A DNA stretch of 8,122 bases from Chloroflexota bacterium (lineage in GTDB: Bacteria; Chloroflexota; Anaerolineae; Promineifilales; Promineifilaceae). How positions within the stretch are numbered: the stretch's first letter is position 1; every line of letters begins with the position of its first letter. The DNA is taken from positions 1 through 8,122 of the forward strand of contig JAUVOB010000044.1 of NCBI GenBank assembly GCA_030599405.1. The letters run 5' to 3'. The notes beneath the pieces are model-generated. The model was not told the origin of the DNA and did not search any database. It saw only the letters and a program-made list of their open reading frames with translations. Position numbers and translations under genes: made by a program. This document shows, piece after piece, positions 6,618-8,122 of this stretch.

Positions 6618-6634
6618 GTGTGGACAGTTCACAC
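6618..6634. promoter_or_regulatory. 17-base imperfect palindrome, operator-like
   Basis: GTGTGGAC-A-GTTCACAC is an inverted repeat with one mismatch (G opposite T, which could wobble in RNA). The one-base centre is too tight for a good RNA hairpin, which favours a dimeric protein binding site over a terminator. A TTTTT run lies on its left and an A-rich tract on its right. It lies 120 bases after the VOC stop and 456 bases before the next gene, so the regulated gene is unclear. Confidence 0.25.
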
Positions 6635-6760
6635 ACTAGGTAAAAGAAAAAACGGCATGATGGCGTCTGCTTGGTCCTACATATAGACTCGCTAGCTTTC
6701 TAACGTTCTTCTCATCCCACCAGTGCTGCAAAACCTGTCTCCAACAGATCGCCCAAATCC

Positions 6761-6780
6761 GGCGTTTACGAGCGCCTTTT
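6761..6780 (+). terminator. Weak hairpin with TTTT
   Basis: GGCG-TTTACGAG-CGCC followed by TTTT. The four-pair GC stem is short and the structure lies 260 bases past the VOC stop, so a terminator role is doubtful. Confidence 0.15.
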
Positions 6781-6919
6781 CGTAATCGTTTTCCAATGTT
6801 TACGCTGGGCTCGATTGCGGCGACAGCCAGGGGCTCGCATGCGGCTGATTAGGCGCTTTAGATATCTGGCGATTATTAGCGTTGTTTACTACTTAATCGA
6901 TAAATGACTGACACAGTCC

Positions 6920-6949
6920 TTGTCGGTGCCTTGTAGCCATTAGTATAGA
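6920..6949 (+). promoter_or_regulatory. Candidate promoter for the dehydrogenase gene
   Basis: TTGTCG (6920..6925) and TATAGA (6944..6949) are spaced by 18 bases, each matching four of six consensus positions. The leader to ATG 7090 would be about 135 bases. A perfect TTGACA at 7011..7016 lies closer but has no acceptable -10 at 16-18 bases. Confidence 0.28.
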
Positions 6950-7089
6950 ATAACCGGACAGGCTAAGACGACGTCGCCTATTCGAAATTCTTATTACATC
7001 GACGAGCTCCTTGACACGCCGTTTATGGAATATCTGGATGCACCGTCTCACCAACGGATAACAGCCATGCCCGATCTCTGGAGATATAT

Positions 7090-8122
7090 ATGAAGCAGAA
7101 GCACAATCGACACCACGTTGTGATAATCGGAGGGGGTTTTGGCGGCTTGCATGCCGCTACGAGGCTAAGAAAGTCGCCCGTGCGAATTACATTGGTCGAC
7201 AAACGCAACTTCCATTTATTTCAACCCCTGCTGTACCAGGTCGCCACTGGCGGATTGTCACCGGGTGATATCGCTTATCCTCTGCGCTCGATACTGGGAA
7301 GGACTCCCAATGTAACTGTGTTAGCGGCAGAAGTGACAGACATCTTACCGGATGAAAATAAAGTCCTCTTAGTCGATGGCGACCTTGAGTACGACAGCCT
7401 GATCTTGGCCACAGGCGTGGTCAACCATTACTTCGGACATGATGAATGGTCCGAACCGGCGCCTGGGCTTAAGACAGTCGAAGACGCGCTTTACATCAGG
7501 CGAAAGATACTTATCGCCTTCGAAGCCGCCGAACGGGAAAATGACCCGCATGCCAGGCGATCCTGCCTCAATTTTGTTGTGGTAGGTGGAGGGCCCACAG
7601 GGGCTGAATTGTCTGGAGCCATTTCTATGTTGGCGAATTCCACGTTAAAAGGTGAATTCAGCCATATCGATCCACAAGAAGCCGATGTCTTTCTCATTGA
7701 AGGCTCCGATCGGCTCCTTAATTCGTTTCCAGAAGGTCTGTCTGCCAAAGCGGAGGACGAATTGCGCGCCCTTGGCGTCCATGTGCGAACGAGACACCTG
7801 GTGACCGATATTACTGGTGAAAGCGTAACCGTTCGCGATCTTCAGAATGAAGAGGAAGAGGAGATATTCACCCGAACAGTCCTCTGGACTGCCGGAGTTC
7901 GCGCTTCGCCGCTGGGACGGAGGCTAGCCGAAAAGACGGGAACTGGCCTGGATGGGATGGGCAGAGTGATAGTTGAAGAAGATCTGACCCTCGCGGGCTA
8001 TCCGGAAATATTCATAATTGGAGATTTAGCCCATTTCGCCCACCAAACTGGTGAGCCGCTGCCTGGCGTTGCCCAGGTTGCCATGCAAGGTGGCAGTTAC
8101 GCCGGTCGTCTTATCCAGAAAC
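7090..8122 (+). CDS. ndh: Type II NADH:quinone oxidoreductase (NDH-2-like FAD-dependent dehydrogenase), 3' truncated by the window
   Basis: The first 344 codons of a flavoprotein that oxidises NADH and passes electrons to the quinone pool without pumping protons, at the inner face of the membrane. The FAD-binding Rossmann motif VVIIGGGFGG (G14, G16, G19) opens the protein. FHLFQPLLYQVATGGLSP (41-58) is the family signature. A second dinucleotide motif VVVGGGPTGAE (163-173) binds NADH. The second FAD motif is IFIIGD (307-312). AQVAMQGG (328-335) matches the AQxAxQ quinone-site motif of NDH-2 enzymes. NDH-2 proteins are usually 400-500 residues, so about 60-150 residues, including the C-terminal membrane-contact part, lie beyond the edge. 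ATG 7090 follows GGAG (7080..7083) at 6 bases. No disruption is seen. A related quinone-reducing or ferredoxin-type flavoprotein cannot be fully excluded without the C-terminus. Confidence 0.92.
   Translation, partial: MKQKHNRHHVVIIGGGFGGLHAATRLRKSPVRITLVDKRNFHLFQPLLYQVATGGLSPGDIAYPLRSILGRTPNVTVLAAEVTDILPDENKVLLVDGDLEYDSLILATGVVNHYFGHDEWSEPAPGLKTVEDALYIRRKILIAFEAAERENDPHARRSCLNFVVVGGGPTGAELSGAISMLANSTLKGEFSHIDPQEADVFLIEGSDRLLNSFPEGLSAKAEDELRALGVHVRTRHLVTDITGESVTVRDLQNEEEEEIFTRTVLWTAGVRASPLGRRLAEKTGTGLDGMGRVIVEEDLTLAGYPEIFIIGDLAHFAHQTGEPLPGVAQVAMQGGSYAGRLIQK

Larger units (their letters stand above)
6499..7089. other. Long non-coding stretch between the VOC and dehydrogenase genes
   Basis: These 591 bases carry no credible gene on either strand; frames are short and lack ribosome binding sites. 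They contain a palindrome (6618..6634), a weak hairpin followed by TTTT (6761..6780), a candidate promoter (6920..6949) and a perfect TTGACA (7011..7016) without a good -10. The remainder shows nothing recognisable. Confidence 0.55.

Overview
The window is about 50% GC bacterial DNA, probably from an uncultured or soil-type bacterium. One large gene fuses a Ser/Thr kinase, a STAND ATPase and a TPR region, an architecture common in Chloroflexota and some Actinobacteria. The NDH-2-type dehydrogenase also fits such a lineage. The taxonomic placement is inference from gene content, since no marker gene is present.

The left three quarters is transcribed leftward. From the edge inward it holds: the first 24 codons of an unrecognised protein, with a strong Shine-Dalgarno and a good sigma70-type promoter; a two-domain GNAT acetyltransferase (380..1204); a 1079-residue cytoplasmic kinase-ATPase-TPR regulator (1398..4637); a 550-base stretch that may hold a frameshifted remnant of a small membrane protein; and a second, unrelated GNAT acetyltransferase (5203..5874). 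Gaps of 166 to 565 bases separate these genes, and most have their own candidate promoter, so they look like single transcription units.

The right quarter is transcribed rightward. After a 216-base divergent spacer comes a small VOC (glyoxalase-fold) protein with an excellent ribosome binding site (6091..6498). A 591-base non-coding stretch follows, with an operator-like palindrome and a candidate promoter. Then comes the 5' 344 codons of a type II NADH:quinone dehydrogenase (7090 onward), cut off by the window edge.

No clear metabolic theme links the genes. The strongest regulatory theme is the kinase-STAND-TPR protein, an integrated signal sensor and switch. A 13-base motif containing a palindromic core lies upstream of both this gene and the first acetyltransferase gene, which hints at shared control. 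I see no mobile element, CRISPR array, tRNA or rRNA. I did not find convincing evidence of a new multi-gene system.
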